Of a stretch of 63,711 nucleotides of DNA, positions 36,328 through 45,592 are shown piece by piece. Numbering within the stretch: the first letter of the stretch is position 1; every line of letters begins with the position of its first letter. The notes beneath the pieces were generated by a model. That model saw nothing but the letters and a program-made list of their open reading frames with translations. It ran no database searches and had not been told where the DNA came from. The stretch comes from SAR202 cluster bacterium Casp-Chloro-G4. GTDB lineage: Bacteria; Chloroflexota; Dehalococcoidia; Lucifugimonadales; JADFKI01. The position numbers and the translations under genes are program-made. The stretch covers positions 1 through 63,711 of the forward strand of contig MUCK01000026.1 of assembly GCA_002816705.1 (NCBI GenBank), read 5' to 3'.

Positions 36328-36812
36328 GTTTCGAGAGACGGAAAGTTAGAATTGGTCGCGTAGTCAGCGACAAAATGGACGGGACATGCGTAGTCATCGT
36401 TGAATGGCGAAAGTCGCATCGTCTGTACAAAAAATCGGTAAAAATGCGTACTCGTTTCAATGTGCATGATCCGCTTAACGTGTGCAAACTTGGTGACCAG
36501 GTCCGTATTATGGAGACGCGGCCTATTTCCAAAACCAAGCGTTGGCGTGTTTCGGAGATCCTCCAGAGTGAGGAGATCGCGGAGATTCAACCTGAAGAGA
36601 TTAGGGTTGAGGACGAGTCGGTACTGATGTACCAGCCTCAGCACCCTGCCGCTGACGAGATTGCGGCCGTGGTAGAGGCTGATGTTGTGGCAGAGGCAGA
36701 GACCGTTGTGGAAGACAATGTTGCGGTTGAGGTCCCTGTAGAGGATGCCGTCGAAGAAGAGGCGTCTTCAGAAAATAACGAAGATGGCAGCGACGACGAG
36801 GAGAAAGAATAG
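36324..36812 (+). CDS. rpsQ: 30S ribosomal protein S17 with long acidic C-terminal extension
   Basis: The first 85 or so residues are an ordinary S17 ([35 protein letters not shown] ... [23 protein letters not shown]). After that the frame runs on for about 75 residues of very acidic, Val/Ala/Glu-rich sequence ending SDDEEKE. Normal bacterial S17 has about 80-90 residues, so the tail nearly doubles the protein. It has no Arg/Lys cluster and few hydrophobic residues, so it is probably disordered. The stop is 1 base into rplN's GTG. The tail is not a neighbouring gene read through, as the frame is uninterrupted and rplN begins at once. Confidence 0.95.
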   Translation: MSFERRKVRIGRVVSDKMDGTCVVIVEWRKSHRLYKKSVKMRTRFNVHDPLNVCKLGDQVRIMETRPISKTKRWRVSEILQSEEIAEIQPEEIRVEDESVLMYQPQHPAADEIAAVVEADVVAEAETVVEDNVAVEVPVEDAVEEEASSENNEDGSDDEEKE

Positions 36813-37180
36813 TGATACAGAAGTACACACGACTCAAAGTCGCTGACAACTCCGGCGCCAAGACGATTAGTTGTATTGGTATCCCGGGTGGTACCGGCAG
36901 GCAATACGCTTGGTTGGGGGATGTCATTGTAGCCTCGGTTAAGGAGGCTGCCCCGGCCGCCGGTGTCCGGAAGGGCGAGGTGGTCAAGGCTGTGATTGTG
37001 CGAACATCTAAGGCCACGCGCCGACCCGATGGTTCTCACATCCGTTTTGACGATAACGCTGCAGTGATAATTAATGACGAACAGATGCCTCGAGGCACGC
37101 GCATCTTCGGGCCAGTAGCAAGAGAGCTACGGGACAAGAATTTTATGCGCATTGTCTCGTTGGCCCCAGAGGTGCTGTAG
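36812..37180 (+). CDS. rplN: 50S ribosomal protein L14
   Basis: A 122-residue L14, standard length, with a GTG start that overlaps the last base of rpsQ. '[27 protein letters not shown]', '[27 protein letters not shown]' and '[16 protein letters not shown]' are conserved. It contacts subunit interface rRNA. Confidence 0.98.
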   Translation: MIQKYTRLKVADNSGAKTISCIGIPGGTGRQYAWLGDVIVASVKEAAPAAGVRKGEVVKAVIVRTSKATRRPDGSHIRFDDNAAVIINDEQMPRGTRIFGPVARELRDKNFMRIVSLAPEVL

Positions 37181-37492
37181 GTGAGACTGCACACTGAAGA
37201 CAATGTGATGGTAATCAAGGGACGCGACAGAGGCAAACAGGGTCGCGTAACTAAAATTCTCCATAAAGAAGACAAGGTCATGGTGGAAGGTGTGAACATC
37301 GTTAAGCGTCACACCAAGGCCACAGGGGGAGTACGGCAAGGTGGCATCATACAGAAAGAGATGCCTGTTAGGGTCTGCAATGTGGTTCTGGTGTGTCCAG
37401 GCTGCACCAAGCCTGCTCGTATAGGCTATCGGTTCCTGGCGGATGGATCAAAGGCCAGGGTTTGTGGAAAGTGCGAGGAAGTAATCGAGTGA
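37181..37492 (+). CDS. rplX: 50S ribosomal protein L24 with C-terminal zinc-ribbon-like part
   Basis: A 103-residue L24 that begins GTG immediately after rplN. The KOW core '[39 protein letters not shown]' is present. The end carries two Cys pairs, VCPGC and VCGKC, spaced as a zinc ribbon. The stop TGA is nested in rplE's GTG (GTGA). Confidence 0.95.
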   Translation: MRLHTEDNVMVIKGRDRGKQGRVTKILHKEDKVMVEGVNIVKRHTKATGGVRQGGIIQKEMPVRVCNVVLVCPGCTKPARIGYRFLADGSKARVCGKCEEVIE

Positions 37493-38313
37493 CTACCGAA
37501 GACCAGAATCCGGAAGAAGTACAACAGCCAGAAAATCCCGAGGTTGGAGAGGCTAAGCCTGCTCCTCGGCGACGTGCCTCCAGCCGCACCAGTGCATCTA
37601 CGGAAGGCGAGGCTGCCCCTGAGGCAGATGCTCCGGTATCCGAGACTGGTGCTGAAGAGAAGCCTGCGCCTCGACGACGCACGTCCAGAGCACGAGCTGA
37701 AGCATCTTCAGATGATGCGCCTTCAGGGGGACCTGTTACGCCCAAGCCTCTACCACGTATGTTAGTGCGGCTTAGAAACGACATTGGCCCTACGATGGTG
37801 CAGGAGTTCGGTTACACCAGCGTTATGCAGATTCCACGGCTCAGCAAGATCGTGCTTAACATTGGTCTGGGCGAGTCTTTGACCAATGCCAGGGCACTGG
37901 AATCCGCCATCCGTGACATGACGCTGATTACCGGTCAGCGGCCTCTGACGACAAGGGCGAAAAAGTCCATCGCTGGCTTTAAGATAAGGGAAGGCATGCC
38001 CATTGGCGTCAGTGTGACGCTGCGGGGTAGGCGCATGTATGAGTTCATTGATCGTCTGATCAGCTCTACGCTTCCTCGTATCAGGGATTTCCAAGGCCTG
38101 TCTCGAAAGGCTTTTGACGGTCGCGGGAATTTCTCCCTCGGTATTCGGGAGCAGGTCATCTTCCCGGAGATCGACTACAATAATATCGATAGAATAAGAG
38201 GGCTGCAGGTCGTTATTGGGACCACGGCGCCCAACGATGCAGAGGGGCTCCGACTGCTTGAATTGATGGGGATGCCCTTCACGAGACTACAAGAAGAAGA
38301 GCGAGTGGCTTAG
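37489..38313 (+). CDS. rplE: 50S ribosomal protein L5 with unusual N-terminal extension
   Basis: Residues about 95-274 are a standard L5 (LRNDIGPTMVQEFGYTSVMQIPRLSKIVLNIGLGE and IFPEIDYNNIDRIRGLQVVIGTTA). I start the gene at the GTG in the GTGA overlap with rplX (37489). This gives about 90 extra N-terminal residues of low-complexity sequence rich in Glu, Ala, Pro, Arg and Ser. They contain a near repeat, KPAPRRRASSRTSAS and KPAPRRRTSRARAEAS, about 35 residues apart. A plain L5 start would be the ATG at 37759. The extension is uninterrupted and coupled to rplX, so it is probably translated, but it could be a non-translated spacer with the real start at 37759. Confidence 0.85.
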   Translation: MTTEDQNPEEVQQPENPEVGEAKPAPRRRASSRTSASTEGEAAPEADAPVSETGAEEKPAPRRRTSRARAEASSDDAPSGGPVTPKPLPRMLVRLRNDIGPTMVQEFGYTSVMQIPRLSKIVLNIGLGESLTNARALESAIRDMTLITGQRPLTTRAKKSIAGFKIREGMPIGVSVTLRGRRMYEFIDRLISSTLPRIRDFQGLSRKAFDGRGNFSLGIREQVIFPEIDYNNIDRIRGLQVVIGTTAPNDAEGLRLLELMGMPFTRLQEEERVA

Positions 38314-38358
38314 GGTCACCGTCTATCTATAACGGCCGATTTCAGTAGGTGATTTGTT

Positions 38359-38544
38359 TTGGCGAAAGTAGCGAAAATAGCAAGGTGGAAAAGACCTCAG
38401 CCTTTCAAGGTGAGGAACTACAACCGATGTAATCGGTGCGGACGACCTCGCGCCTATATTAGGCATTTCGGTCTTTGCCGCATCTGCTTCCGAGAGATGG
38501 CGCTATTGGGCTTGTTGCCCGGCGTGCGCAAGGCTAGTTGGTAG
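38359..38544 (+). CDS. rpsN: 30S ribosomal protein S14, type Z
   Basis: A 61-residue zinc-binding S14 with TTG start. The two Cys pairs C-N-R-C and C-R-I-C (about residues 24-27 and 40-43) bind zinc; '[34 protein letters not shown]' is the usual end. It is shorter than the zinc-free form found in E. coli. It lies between rplE and rpsH as in the spc operon. Confidence 0.97.
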   Translation: MAKVAKIARWKRPQPFKVRNYNRCNRCGRPRAYIRHFGLCRICFREMALLGLLPGVRKASW

Positions 38545-38603
38545 ATTCGCCGAGGACAACTTCTAATGCCGCTTGAAAAGGGCGGCGGGTAAAAAGGAAA
38601 GGT

Positions 38604-39005
38604 ATGCCAGTAACAGATCCTATTTCAGATATGTTGACCAGGATTCGTAACGCCATCATGGTGAATCACGAGTCCGTATCTGTACCTCTGTCCAAGATGA
38701 AAGAGTCCATCGCCAAGATATTCCTTGACGAGGGTTTTATTGAGGGTTTCGAGGTGCATCGGCGAGGCACGCCCCAGGCTAATATCAGGATCTACCTGCA
38801 TTACAGGGGTAGGGAAGAGTCTGCGATTGCAGGCCTGCGAAGGGTGAGCAAGCCCGGCTTGCGTGTGTATGTCAAAAAGGGGGAGATCCCCCGACCCTAT
38901 GGCGGTCTGGGCCTTACCGTTCTGTCGACGTCTAAAGGCGTCATGACGGGACGATCGGCTTGGCGCGAGGGAATTGGCGGAGAACTACTCTGCTACGTAT
39001 GGTGA
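38604..39005 (+). CDS. rpsH: 30S ribosomal protein S8
   Basis: A 133-residue S8, an early binder of the 16S central domain and the usual spc operon repressor. 'DPISDMLTRIRNAIMVNHESVSVPLSKMKESIAKI' and 'SKGVMTGRSAWREGIGGELLCYVW' are typical. ATG follows AAGGAAAG. No S8 binding site was looked for beyond inspection. Confidence 0.97.
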   Translation: MPVTDPISDMLTRIRNAIMVNHESVSVPLSKMKESIAKIFLDEGFIEGFEVHRRGTPQANIRIYLHYRGREESAIAGLRRVSKPGLRVYVKKGEIPRPYGGLGLTVLSTSKGVMTGRSAWREGIGGELLCYVW

Positions 39006-39015
39006 GGAGCCGCAA

Positions 39016-39558
39016 ATGTCCAGGATAGGGAACCAGCCGATTCCTGTGCCTTCTGGAGTACAGGTCGACATAAATGGGTCAGATGTCACGGTGAAGGGTG
39101 GTCAGGGCGAGTTGTCCACCACCTTCCACAGGGATATGAAGATCATCCAGGAAGAAAATGTATTGCGAGTGGAGCGCCCTTCAGACGAAGGGCAACACAA
39201 GGCGCTTCACGGTCTTACGCGAAGCTTGTTGGCCAATATGGTCACTGGTGTTAGCGTGGGGTTCCAGAGGGAACTGGAACTGGTGGGAGTTGGATATCGC
39301 GTGCAAAAGAGTGGGGAGAGTATCACTCTGAACGTGATGTACAGCCACCCGGTGGTCATGGATCCCCCAGACGGCGTCACCCTTGAGGTCGGGGGTAACA
39401 ACCGCATTACCGTTAAGGGCATAGATAAGCAGAAGGTGGGCCAGTTGGCTGCGCAGATTCGCAAGGTCCGGCCACCTAATATTTACACGGGCAAGGGAAT
39501 ACGTTTTCTGGGTGAACAGATACGGCTCAAGCCCGGTAAAAGCGCCAGGAGGGCTTAG
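39016..39558 (+). CDS. rplF: 50S ribosomal protein L6
   Basis: A 180-residue L6. The start is the ATG at 39016, after GAGGAG and 10 bases after rpsH's stop; the frame is open upstream through the end of rpsH. 'SRIGNQPIPVPSGVQVDINGSDVTVKGGQGEL' and 'IRKVRPPNIYTGKGIRFLGEQIRLKPGKSARR' are family marks. Confidence 0.97.
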   Translation: MSRIGNQPIPVPSGVQVDINGSDVTVKGGQGELSTTFHRDMKIIQEENVLRVERPSDEGQHKALHGLTRSLLANMVTGVSVGFQRELELVGVGYRVQKSGESITLNVMYSHPVVMDPPDGVTLEVGGNNRITVKGIDKQKVGQLAAQIRKVRPPNIYTGKGIRFLGEQIRLKPGKSARRA

Positions 39559-39561
39559 GCC

Positions 39562-39930
39562 ATGGCAAGGGTTAAGACAAACAAGGCCCGGCGGGTCATG
39601 CGGCACGTCCGGGTGCGTCGCAGGGTTAGCGGCACTACCGAGCGGCCCAGGTTGGCGGTTTATCGCAGCCTGAACCACATATATGCCCAGGTTATTGACG
39701 ACATTAAGGGAGTGACTGTCGCCGCCGCCTCCAGCTTGGAGAACGAATTGAAGGGCCAGTCTAGCGGCAAGGCCAAATCCGAAATTGCATCACAAGTCGG
39801 CACGCTTATCAGTGAACGCGCAAAAGAGAAGGGCGTGAATACAGTTGTTTTCGATCGTGGCGGCTATCAGTTCCATGGTCGGTTGAAGGCGTTGGCCGAA
39901 GCAGCTCGCGAGGGAGGGCTGATCTTTTAG
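39562..39930 (+). CDS. rplR: 50S ribosomal protein L18
   Basis: A 122-residue L18 that binds 5S rRNA with L5 and L25. '[45 protein letters not shown]' and '[28 protein letters not shown]' are conserved. It begins 3 bases after rplF and ends directly at rpsE's ATG. Confidence 0.98.
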   Translation: MARVKTNKARRVMRHVRVRRRVSGTTERPRLAVYRSLNHIYAQVIDDIKGVTVAAASSLENELKGQSSGKAKSEIASQVGTLISERAKEKGVNTVVFDRGGYQFHGRLKALAEAAREGGLIF

Positions 39931-40557
39931 ATGACAAGCTACCAGAGTCGATCGCAAGATTTAGATACAGGCGAATTACCCTTAGTTGAGCGGGTGGTGA
40001 AGATATCCCGTGTGGCTAAAGTGGTTAAGGGTGGTCGCCACCTCAGTTTCAGTGCCCTTGTAGTAGTGGGCGACATGTCCGGTCGTGTCGGCGTGGGAAT
40101 GGGTAAAGCCGACGCTGTTCCGGATGCTGTGCGTAAAGGCGCCGCTGCTGCGCGCAAAAGCGTGGTGACGATACCTCTTAGTGGTAGTAGCATTCCCCAC
40201 GAAGTTATCTCGAAGTTCGTGGGTTCTGTAGTCATGCTTAAACCCGCGGGCGAAGGCGCTGGCGTTATAGCCGGGCCATCGGTTCGAGCCGTTGTTGAGT
40301 TGGCTGGCGTCAAGGATATTCTCACAAAAGTGAGGCGCAGCACCAACCCTATCAATGTCGTCAAGGCCACCTTTCAGGGCTTGCAGATGTTGAAGGATCC
40401 CGTTGAGGAATTTGATAAGAGAAAACAGCTTATCGAATACGCCAAGGTTCGCGCCGAGGAGCGATCAGAACGCGCTGAACGGAACAGGCAGAGGCAGAAC
40501 CGCAGGCCTCCAACGCCAAACCCGGTTCCTAATGTGGCACCCCCGACTGCTGGCTAG
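39931..40557 (+). CDS. rpsE: 30S ribosomal protein S5
   Basis: A 208-residue S5. The RNA-binding start '[31 protein letters not shown]' and '[41 protein letters not shown]' are standard. The C-terminus extends about 35 residues beyond the usual end as a basic and Pro-rich tail ([15 protein letters not shown] ... PPTAG). The ATG directly follows rplR's stop. Confidence 0.96.
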   Translation: MTSYQSRSQDLDTGELPLVERVVKISRVAKVVKGGRHLSFSALVVVGDMSGRVGVGMGKADAVPDAVRKGAAAARKSVVTIPLSGSSIPHEVISKFVGSVVMLKPAGEGAGVIAGPSVRAVVELAGVKDILTKVRRSTNPINVVKATFQGLQMLKDPVEEFDKRKQLIEYAKVRAEERSERAERNRQRQNRRPPTPNPVPNVAPPTAG

Positions 40558-40618
40558 GTTTAGTTCAGTCTAGGCGACGGAGTCTTCTTGTTCGCCGTAA
40601 ATCGGCGAGGGAATCTTT

Positions 40619-40819
40619 TTGAAACGAAAGTCATTTATGGCAAAGATATCAGTAACTTGGAAAGTCAGTGGCATCGGCTACAAGAGGGACCAGCGACTCA
40701 CCATTGAGGCGCTTGGTCTTCGAAAGCTACACCAGACCGTAGTGCACGACGATACCCCATCTATAATGGGTATGTTGCACAAGGTGCGGCATCTGGTCGT
40801 AGTCCAACCGGCTGAGTAA
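40619..40819 (+). CDS. rpmD: 50S ribosomal protein L30
   Basis: A short L30 of 60 to 66 residues: 'AKISVTWKVSGIGYKRDQRLTIEALGLRKLHQTVVHDDTPSIMGMLHKVRHLVVV'. TTG 40619 has a GAGGGAA ribosome site at proper distance; ATG 40637 would give the typical length but has no site. The region is the only L30 candidate between rpsE and rplO. A 227-base gap with hairpins follows. Confidence 0.9.
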   Translation: MKRKSFMAKISVTWKVSGIGYKRDQRLTIEALGLRKLHQTVVHDDTPSIMGMLHKVRHLVVVQPAE

Positions 40820-40837
40820 GAGGGTATTGATAGTTCT

Positions 40838-40859
40838 AGGTAGGCCTTTTGGCTTACCT
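40838..40859. promoter_or_regulatory. Hairpin in the rpmD-rplO gap
   Basis: A 9-bp stem, AGGTAGGCC with GGCTTACCT, around a TTTT loop (one G-T wobble). No T-run follows, so it is not a terminator. A second small hairpin GGTGTT-CC-AACACC lies about 90 bases on. The gap is long for the operon, so an RNA element or processing site may be here. Confidence 0.35.
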
Positions 40860-41046
40860 TAACTGTGAATCACATGAAGTTCTTTTGGCTCAAGACGGGA
40901 GCGACTTAAAACTTGTCCGATTGGCAATTGTAAGTTGATCGGGTGTTCCAACACCGAAGGGTCGCTGGGCAGGCTAAGATAACGAGATATAAAATGCCCG
41001 GCAGGCAGCAATTGCGTAGCCGGTCAATCCAAAAATAAAGGTTGAG

Positions 41047-41496
41047 ATGCAACAACACGAGATAAATCCGCCCCCTGGGGGAAAGCACAAGCAAAAACGT
41101 CGCGTCGGTAGGGGCGACAGTAGCGGATTCGGCAGCTACTCTGGCAAGGGCATGAAAGGCCAGAAGTCTCGGAGTGGCGGCGGTGTTCGTCCTGGCTTCG
41201 AGGGTGGTCAGTTAGCTCTGATGAAGAAGCTGCCTATGATACGCGGCTTCACAAATAGATTTCGAGTGGCCTACACGGCTGTGAATCTGGACAGGCTTGC
41301 GGGCTTCGAGCCCAACACGGAGGTTACTCCGGAGCTACTGGGCCAGGCAGGCATTGTAAGGGCATTGAAGAGTCCGATCAAGATATTGGGGCGCGGGGAA
41401 ATAGACGTCCCATTGTCGGTGGCAGCTCATAAATTCTCGGCGTCGGCACGCCAGAAGATTGAGGCTGCAGGGGGAAGTGTCAGGGAGATCGGATAA
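41047..41496 (+). CDS. rplO: 50S ribosomal protein L15
   Basis: A 149-residue L15. The glycine-rich start 'PPPGGKHKQKRRVGRGDSSGFGSYSGKGMKGQKSRSGGGVRPGFEGGQ' and the C-terminal 'VAAHKFSASARQKIEAAGGSV' are typical. It ends with TAATG, overlapping secY's ATG by one base. Confidence 0.97.
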   Translation: MQQHEINPPPGGKHKQKRRVGRGDSSGFGSYSGKGMKGQKSRSGGGVRPGFEGGQLALMKKLPMIRGFTNRFRVAYTAVNLDRLAGFEPNTEVTPELLGQAGIVRALKSPIKILGRGEIDVPLSVAAHKFSASARQKIEAAGGSVREIG

Positions 41497-42833
41497 TGCG
41501 TCAGAGTCAGGCCGGGCGTTCCCAACAGGTATCTAGGCCTCAGTTAATTCAGTCAATGATAGATGCCATGCAGATCCCGGATCTGCGTGGCAAAATTCTT
41601 TTTACGCTTGCAATGCTAGTGGTGTTCAGGTTCGTGGCCCATGTGCCCGTGCCAGGCGTGGACTCGCAGGCATTGGACCAGGCCTTCCAATCTCAGGCTC
41701 TCCTGGGCTTTTTGGATCTGTTCAGTGGTGGCGCTCTTGCCAACTTAAGTGTAGCGGCCTTGGGCGTTTACCCGTACATTACCGCATCCATTGTGATGCA
41801 GATTTTGGTACCGGTAATTCCCAATCTAAAGGCATTATCGAAGGAAGGCGAATACGGTCGGCAGCGCATCAATCAGATGACGCACTGGCTGGCCATTCCC
41901 ATCGCTTTCATGCAGGGTTGGGGCCAGTTGACTCTGCTTCGGCAGGCTGGCGTTCTGCCAACCATTGATTTCGGACTTAACTTGCCGACGATGTCCATGG
42001 TCATCTCCATGGTAGCGGGGACCATGTTCCTGGTTTGGCTAGGTGAGCTAATCACGGAACGCGGACTGGGCAACGGTATCTCGTTGCTAATCTTCGGCGG
42101 AATCGTGGCTCGGTTCCCTCAGGTCGTTGGGCAGGGATTCCTCCAAAGCAACGAGGCTGCTGGTCTTCTGCTTCTAGGCGTATTCGCCTTCGTGGTGATT
42201 TTCAGCATTGTACTGTTTACGGAGGCGCAGCGGCGGGTTCCGGTGCAGTACGGGCGTAGCGTGTTTCGCGGTGGGAGGATGGAGCGGCAAAGCGGTTCGA
42301 CCTTTTTGCCGTTAAGGGTGAACTCTGCGGGTATGATTCCGCTGATATTCGCCTTTTCCATCGTCATATTACCGGGGACTATATTTAGGTACTTTACCAA
42401 TCCGCTTAGCGATGGAATGTTTTCGCGAATTGCGCAGTTCTTCGCCAACTCTTTGGACCCGTCGGCCTTTGGGTACTGGGCCGCTGTGTTCGTACTGGTG
42501 GTGGTGTTCACATTCTTCTATACGATTGTGACCTTCCAGCAGCAGGACTTGGCAGGCAACTTGCAGAGGAACGGCGGATTCATCCCCGGCATTCGTCCGG
42601 GCAAACCGACGCAGGACTACCTCATGCGGGTTCTTGTGCGGATAACGTGGGGCGGCGCGTTCTTTCTAGGAATTATTGCCGTGTTGCCTTTCTTTATTAC
42701 GGCAGCGACCGACATACGATCGTTAACTTTAAGCAGCACCAGCCTGCTGATTATGGTAGGTGTGGCGCTGGATACTATGCGTCAATTGGAATCTCAACTT
42801 CTCATGCGCAACTATGAAGGATTCATACGATAA
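41496..42833 (+). CDS. secY: Protein translocase subunit SecY
   Basis: A 445-residue SecY, the channel of the Sec translocon with ten membrane helices. 'GVDSQALDQAFQSQALLGFLDLFSGGALANLSVAALGVYPYITASIVMQIL', 'GKPTQDYLMRVLVRITWGGAFFLG' and the C-terminal 'SQLLMRNYEGFI' are family marks; the plug and cytoplasmic loops look normal. It lies between rplO and adk as in many bacteria. secE is not here; it would normally be near nusG. Confidence 0.97.
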   Translation: MRQSQAGRSQQVSRPQLIQSMIDAMQIPDLRGKILFTLAMLVVFRFVAHVPVPGVDSQALDQAFQSQALLGFLDLFSGGALANLSVAALGVYPYITASIVMQILVPVIPNLKALSKEGEYGRQRINQMTHWLAIPIAFMQGWGQLTLLRQAGVLPTIDFGLNLPTMSMVISMVAGTMFLVWLGELITERGLGNGISLLIFGGIVARFPQVVGQGFLQSNEAAGLLLLGVFAFVVIFSIVLFTEAQRRVPVQYGRSVFRGGRMERQSGSTFLPLRVNSAGMIPLIFAFSIVILPGTIFRYFTNPLSDGMFSRIAQFFANSLDPSAFGYWAAVFVLVVVFTFFYTIVTFQQQDLAGNLQRNGGFIPGIRPGKPTQDYLMRVLVRITWGGAFFLGIIAVLPFFITAATDIRSLTLSSTSLLIMVGVALDTMRQLESQLLMRNYEGFIR

Positions 42834-42869
42834 GGCTGTAACACTCTTCAAAAGGGGCTATTCACAGAA

Positions 42870-43508
42870 TTGAAGGTTATACTTCTTGGGCCGCCTGGAG
42901 CCGGTAAAGGCACGCAGGCGGCCCGAATTGCTGAAAAATTACAGGTTACAAGGGCGGCATCCGGGGACCTGTTTAGGGGCAACATAAGAAATAATACAGA
43001 ACTGGGTCGGTTGGCCAAGTCCTATATGGATCGGGGTGTGCTGGTCCCAGATGATGTGACTATACGGCTGGTGATGGACTGGCTAGACTCGCCGGAGCAG
43101 TCTAAAGGTTTCGTATTGGATGGCTTTCCCCGGACATTGGGTCAGGCTGAAGCCTTGGACAGGGTGTTGGTTGACAAGGGCGGCATCAACCGGGTGATGT
43201 ACATTAATGTACCGGAAGCCGAATTGATTCGCAGGTTGGCTGGGCGCTATATATGTCGAATCTGTCAAACACCGTATCACGAGAGTTTCTCGCCGCCGAG
43301 GCAAGCAGGTATCTGCGATAAGTGCGGAGGCGAGGTATATCAACGGGACGACGATAAGGCTGAAGTGGTTGGAAAACGGCTAGAGGTCTTTTTTAAGGAG
43401 ACGGAGCCGCTGGTGGACTACTATCGTCTGGCGGGTAACCTGAAGGAGATAAATGGCGAGGGCACCATCGAGGACGTGGGGAACGCACTTATTGCCGCTT
43501 TGGAGTAA
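42870..43508 (+). CDS. adk: Adenylate kinase, zinc-LID type
   Basis: A 212-residue adenylate kinase that converts ATP and AMP to two ADP. The P-loop GPPGAGKGT is at 7-15. The lid region has Cys129, 132, 149 and 152 (CRIC ... CDKC), a zinc-binding lid. 'DGFPRTLGQAEAL' is the nucleotide-binding stretch. The start is TTG. It is placed after secY as in Gram-positive bacteria and Chloroflexota. Confidence 0.97.
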   Translation: MKVILLGPPGAGKGTQAARIAEKLQVTRAASGDLFRGNIRNNTELGRLAKSYMDRGVLVPDDVTIRLVMDWLDSPEQSKGFVLDGFPRTLGQAEALDRVLVDKGGINRVMYINVPEAELIRRLAGRYICRICQTPYHESFSPPRQAGICDKCGGEVYQRDDDKAEVVGKRLEVFFKETEPLVDYYRLAGNLKEINGEGTIEDVGNALIAALE

Positions 43509-43558
43509 CTCCCAGGACCTATTTTAATCAAATGATTTAATTATGGCGTCGGCTTTAC

Positions 43559-43564
43559 TATAAT
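43559..43564 (+). promoter_or_regulatory. Possible -10 element before map
   Basis: TATAAT lies 44 bases before the map ATG in a T/A-rich stretch. The -35 position (43536-43541, TTTAAT) matches TTGACA in three positions only. It could add an internal promoter in the superoperon. Confidence 0.3.
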
Positions 43565-43607
43565 ATACTGATGCCTTTTAATTTAAGGACAAGTTAGAAA
43601 CCGTACA

Positions 43608-44411
43608 ATGATCCTTTCCAGAAGGAGTCCTAGCGGAATTTCAATAAAATCCGCCAAAGAGATCGAGTTTATGCGACGTGCGGGCCAGATAGTGGCCGAC
43701 ACGAAGGTTCGCGTTAAAGAGGCCATTCGTCCCGGCGTTACGACGGGGGAACTGGACCGTATTGCTGAGGATTATATTCGCAGCGTGGGGGCCATGCCTT
43801 CGTTCAAGGGTTATAAGGCTGGTGGGAATATTCCGTTCTCTGGCACCATTTGCGCATCGGTCAACGAAGAGATAGTTCATGGCATTCCTGGAAACCGAGT
43901 GCTTAACGAAGGCGATATACTCAGTGTGGACTTTGGGGCTATTGCGGAGGGCTTTCATGGGGATAGCGCTTTCACCATGGGTGTCGGTGAAATCTCTGAA
44001 GAAGCCCAGCGTCTAATTGACGCTACAAGAGAGTCGCTGAAACAGGGTATCGCCCAGGTCAAGGCAGGCGGGCGTATCAGTGATATTTCGCACGCTGTGC
44101 AGACGTACGCTGAGGGAATGGGGTTTTCAGTAGTGCGGCAGTATGTTGGTCACGGCATAGGCAGGGCGCTACACGAAGAGCCTCAGGTGCCTAATTACGG
44201 GGAGGCTGGACGTGGTCCCATGCTCAAGAAGGGCATGACCATAGCCATAGAGCCCATGCTCAACATCGGAGGGTGGGAGACTGAACAGCTAGATGATGGA
44301 TGGACGGTGGTTACTGCCGACGGAAGCCTGTCGGCGCACTTTGAAGATACCATCGCCATAACACAGGACGGAGCAGAGGTGCTCACTTCGCCGGAAGGTT
44401 ACTACTTCTAA
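43608..44411 (+). CDS. map: Methionine aminopeptidase, type I
   Basis: A 267-residue enzyme that removes the initiator methionine. '[45 protein letters not shown]', '[35 protein letters not shown]' with the two metal aspartates, and '[20 protein letters not shown]' with the metal histidine are in place. ATG 43608 has AAGGA upstream. The usual infA does not follow: only 74 bases precede rpmJ. Confidence 0.97.
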   Translation: MILSRRSPSGISIKSAKEIEFMRRAGQIVADTKVRVKEAIRPGVTTGELDRIAEDYIRSVGAMPSFKGYKAGGNIPFSGTICASVNEEIVHGIPGNRVLNEGDILSVDFGAIAEGFHGDSAFTMGVGEISEEAQRLIDATRESLKQGIAQVKAGGRISDISHAVQTYAEGMGFSVVRQYVGHGIGRALHEEPQVPNYGEAGRGPMLKKGMTIAIEPMLNIGGWETEQLDDGWTVVTADGSLSAHFEDTIAITQDGAEVLTSPEGYYF

Positions 44412-44485
44412 CGGGTGAGTGCTTGCGGTGCTTGAGCTTACGACATGGAGATGTGAGCTGTGGTGGCTGTTAAGAGAGGATTAAG

Positions 44486-44599
44486 ATGAAAGTATCAGCG
44501 TCTGTTAAGGTGCGATGCGCCAAGTGCCGGGTTATTCGTCGGCACCGTAAGGTGTTGATCATCTGTGATAATCCCAGGCACAAGCAGAGACAGGGCTAA
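44486..44599 (+). CDS. rpmJ: 50S ribosomal protein L36
   Basis: A 37-residue L36, too short for most gene calls. '[29 protein letters not shown]' then 'PRHKQRQG' has the zinc ligands C11, C14, C27 and H32 of the C+ form. ATG is preceded by GAGGAT. It lies between map and rpsM where infA and rpmJ are normally found; infA is absent here. Confidence 0.95.
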   Translation: MKVSASVKVRCAKCRVIRRHRKVLIICDNPRHKQRQG

Positions 44600-44647
44600 G
44601 GTCTGATTAAAAAGGCCTTTTGCCAATGGCCTAACTAAGGAGACACA

Positions 44648-45025
44648 ATGGCGATAGTGTCCGGCGTAAATATACCTGACAACAAGCGGGTGGAGATTTC
44701 CCTCCGCAGCATATTCGGCATAGGGGCGCATCAGGCTCGTGACATCGTGGAGAAGGCTGGTATTATCGGCAATCCGCGTGTCAGTGAGCTTGTGGAGTCA
44801 GACCTGACTCGAATCCGCGAGATAGTAGACCGCGAAAAGATGGTAGAGGGCGATCTTCGAAGAGAGGTCAACCTCAATATACGCCGGCTGATGGACATCG
44901 GCACTTATCGAGGGCTGCGACATCGACGAGGATTGCCGTCAAGGGGCCAGCGCACTAAGACCAACGCTCGTACCAAGCGCGGACGTAGGATGCCGGTGGC
45001 GGGTCGAAGGCGCGTAACTAAGTAA
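44648..45025 (+). CDS. rpsM: 30S ribosomal protein S13
   Basis: A 125-residue S13 in the head of the small subunit. '[36 protein letters not shown]' and '[34 protein letters not shown]' are conserved. It is the first gene of the alpha part of the superoperon. Confidence 0.98.
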   Translation: MAIVSGVNIPDNKRVEISLRSIFGIGAHQARDIVEKAGIIGNPRVSELVESDLTRIREIVDREKMVEGDLRREVNLNIRRLMDIGTYRGLRHRRGLPSRGQRTKTNARTKRGRRMPVAGRRRVTK

Positions 45026-45065
45026 TAAATTCGTCTGAATCAAATTAGGGTAGGAAGTTCCAAAT

Positions 45066-45452
45066 ATGCCAAGGAGACCACGAACTAGGCGACGAGAAAG
45101 AAGGTCCGTACCTGTTGGTAAGGCTTTCATACAGTCGACTTTCAATAACACGATTGTCACGCTCACGGACCCGGCTGGAAGCGTTCTGGCCTGGGGCAGC
45201 GCCGGTACTGTAGGGTTCAAGGGTTCCCGTAAGTCGACTGCCTTCGCAGCGCAGCGAGCGGGCGAAGACGCTGCTCGTAAGGGAATGGAGAATGGTCTAC
45301 GGCAGGTGCAGATTTTCGTGCGAGGGCCGGGCGCTGGCCGTGAGGCTGCTATAAGGGCTATTCAGGCCTCTGGAATAGTAGTCACAAGTATCAGGGATAT
45401 GACGCCCGTTCCCCACAATGGCGCAAGGCCGCCAAAGCGCCGACGCGTATAG
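45066..45452 (+). CDS. rpsK: 30S ribosomal protein S11
   Basis: A 128-residue S11 on the platform, near the mRNA exit. '[45 protein letters not shown]' and '[25 protein letters not shown]' are standard. It is followed by a 279-base gap with RNA structure before rpsD. Confidence 0.98.
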   Translation: MPRRPRTRRRERRSVPVGKAFIQSTFNNTIVTLTDPAGSVLAWGSAGTVGFKGSRKSTAFAAQRAGEDAARKGMENGLRQVQIFVRGPGAGREAAIRAIQASGIVVTSIRDMTPVPHNGARPPKRRRV

Positions 45453-45486
45453 CGGTTAAGGTCAGCTTGGGGAGGATGTCTACGTG

Positions 45487-45507
45487 AATAGGGCCTATGC
45501 CCTTTTT
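45487..45507 (+). terminator. Weak terminator-like hairpin between rpsK and rpsD
   Basis: AGGGC (45490-45494) pairs with GCCCT (45499-45503) around CTAT, followed by TTTT. The 5-bp stem is short, so it might be an attenuator inside the operon, lowering expression of the rpsD-rpoA part. Confidence 0.35.
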
Positions 45508-45592
45508 CATGAGGCCTCCTGAATGGCTAGCTGTTGCGTTAGTTGCTTCGTCAGGTAGGTCAATCGCGACGATTGTGGCTTAATTTGATTTT

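Noticed and set aside
40906-41094. Short minus-strand frame in the rpmD-rplO gap
   Set aside because: It overlaps rplO and shows no coding signs; the gap is better read as structured RNA.
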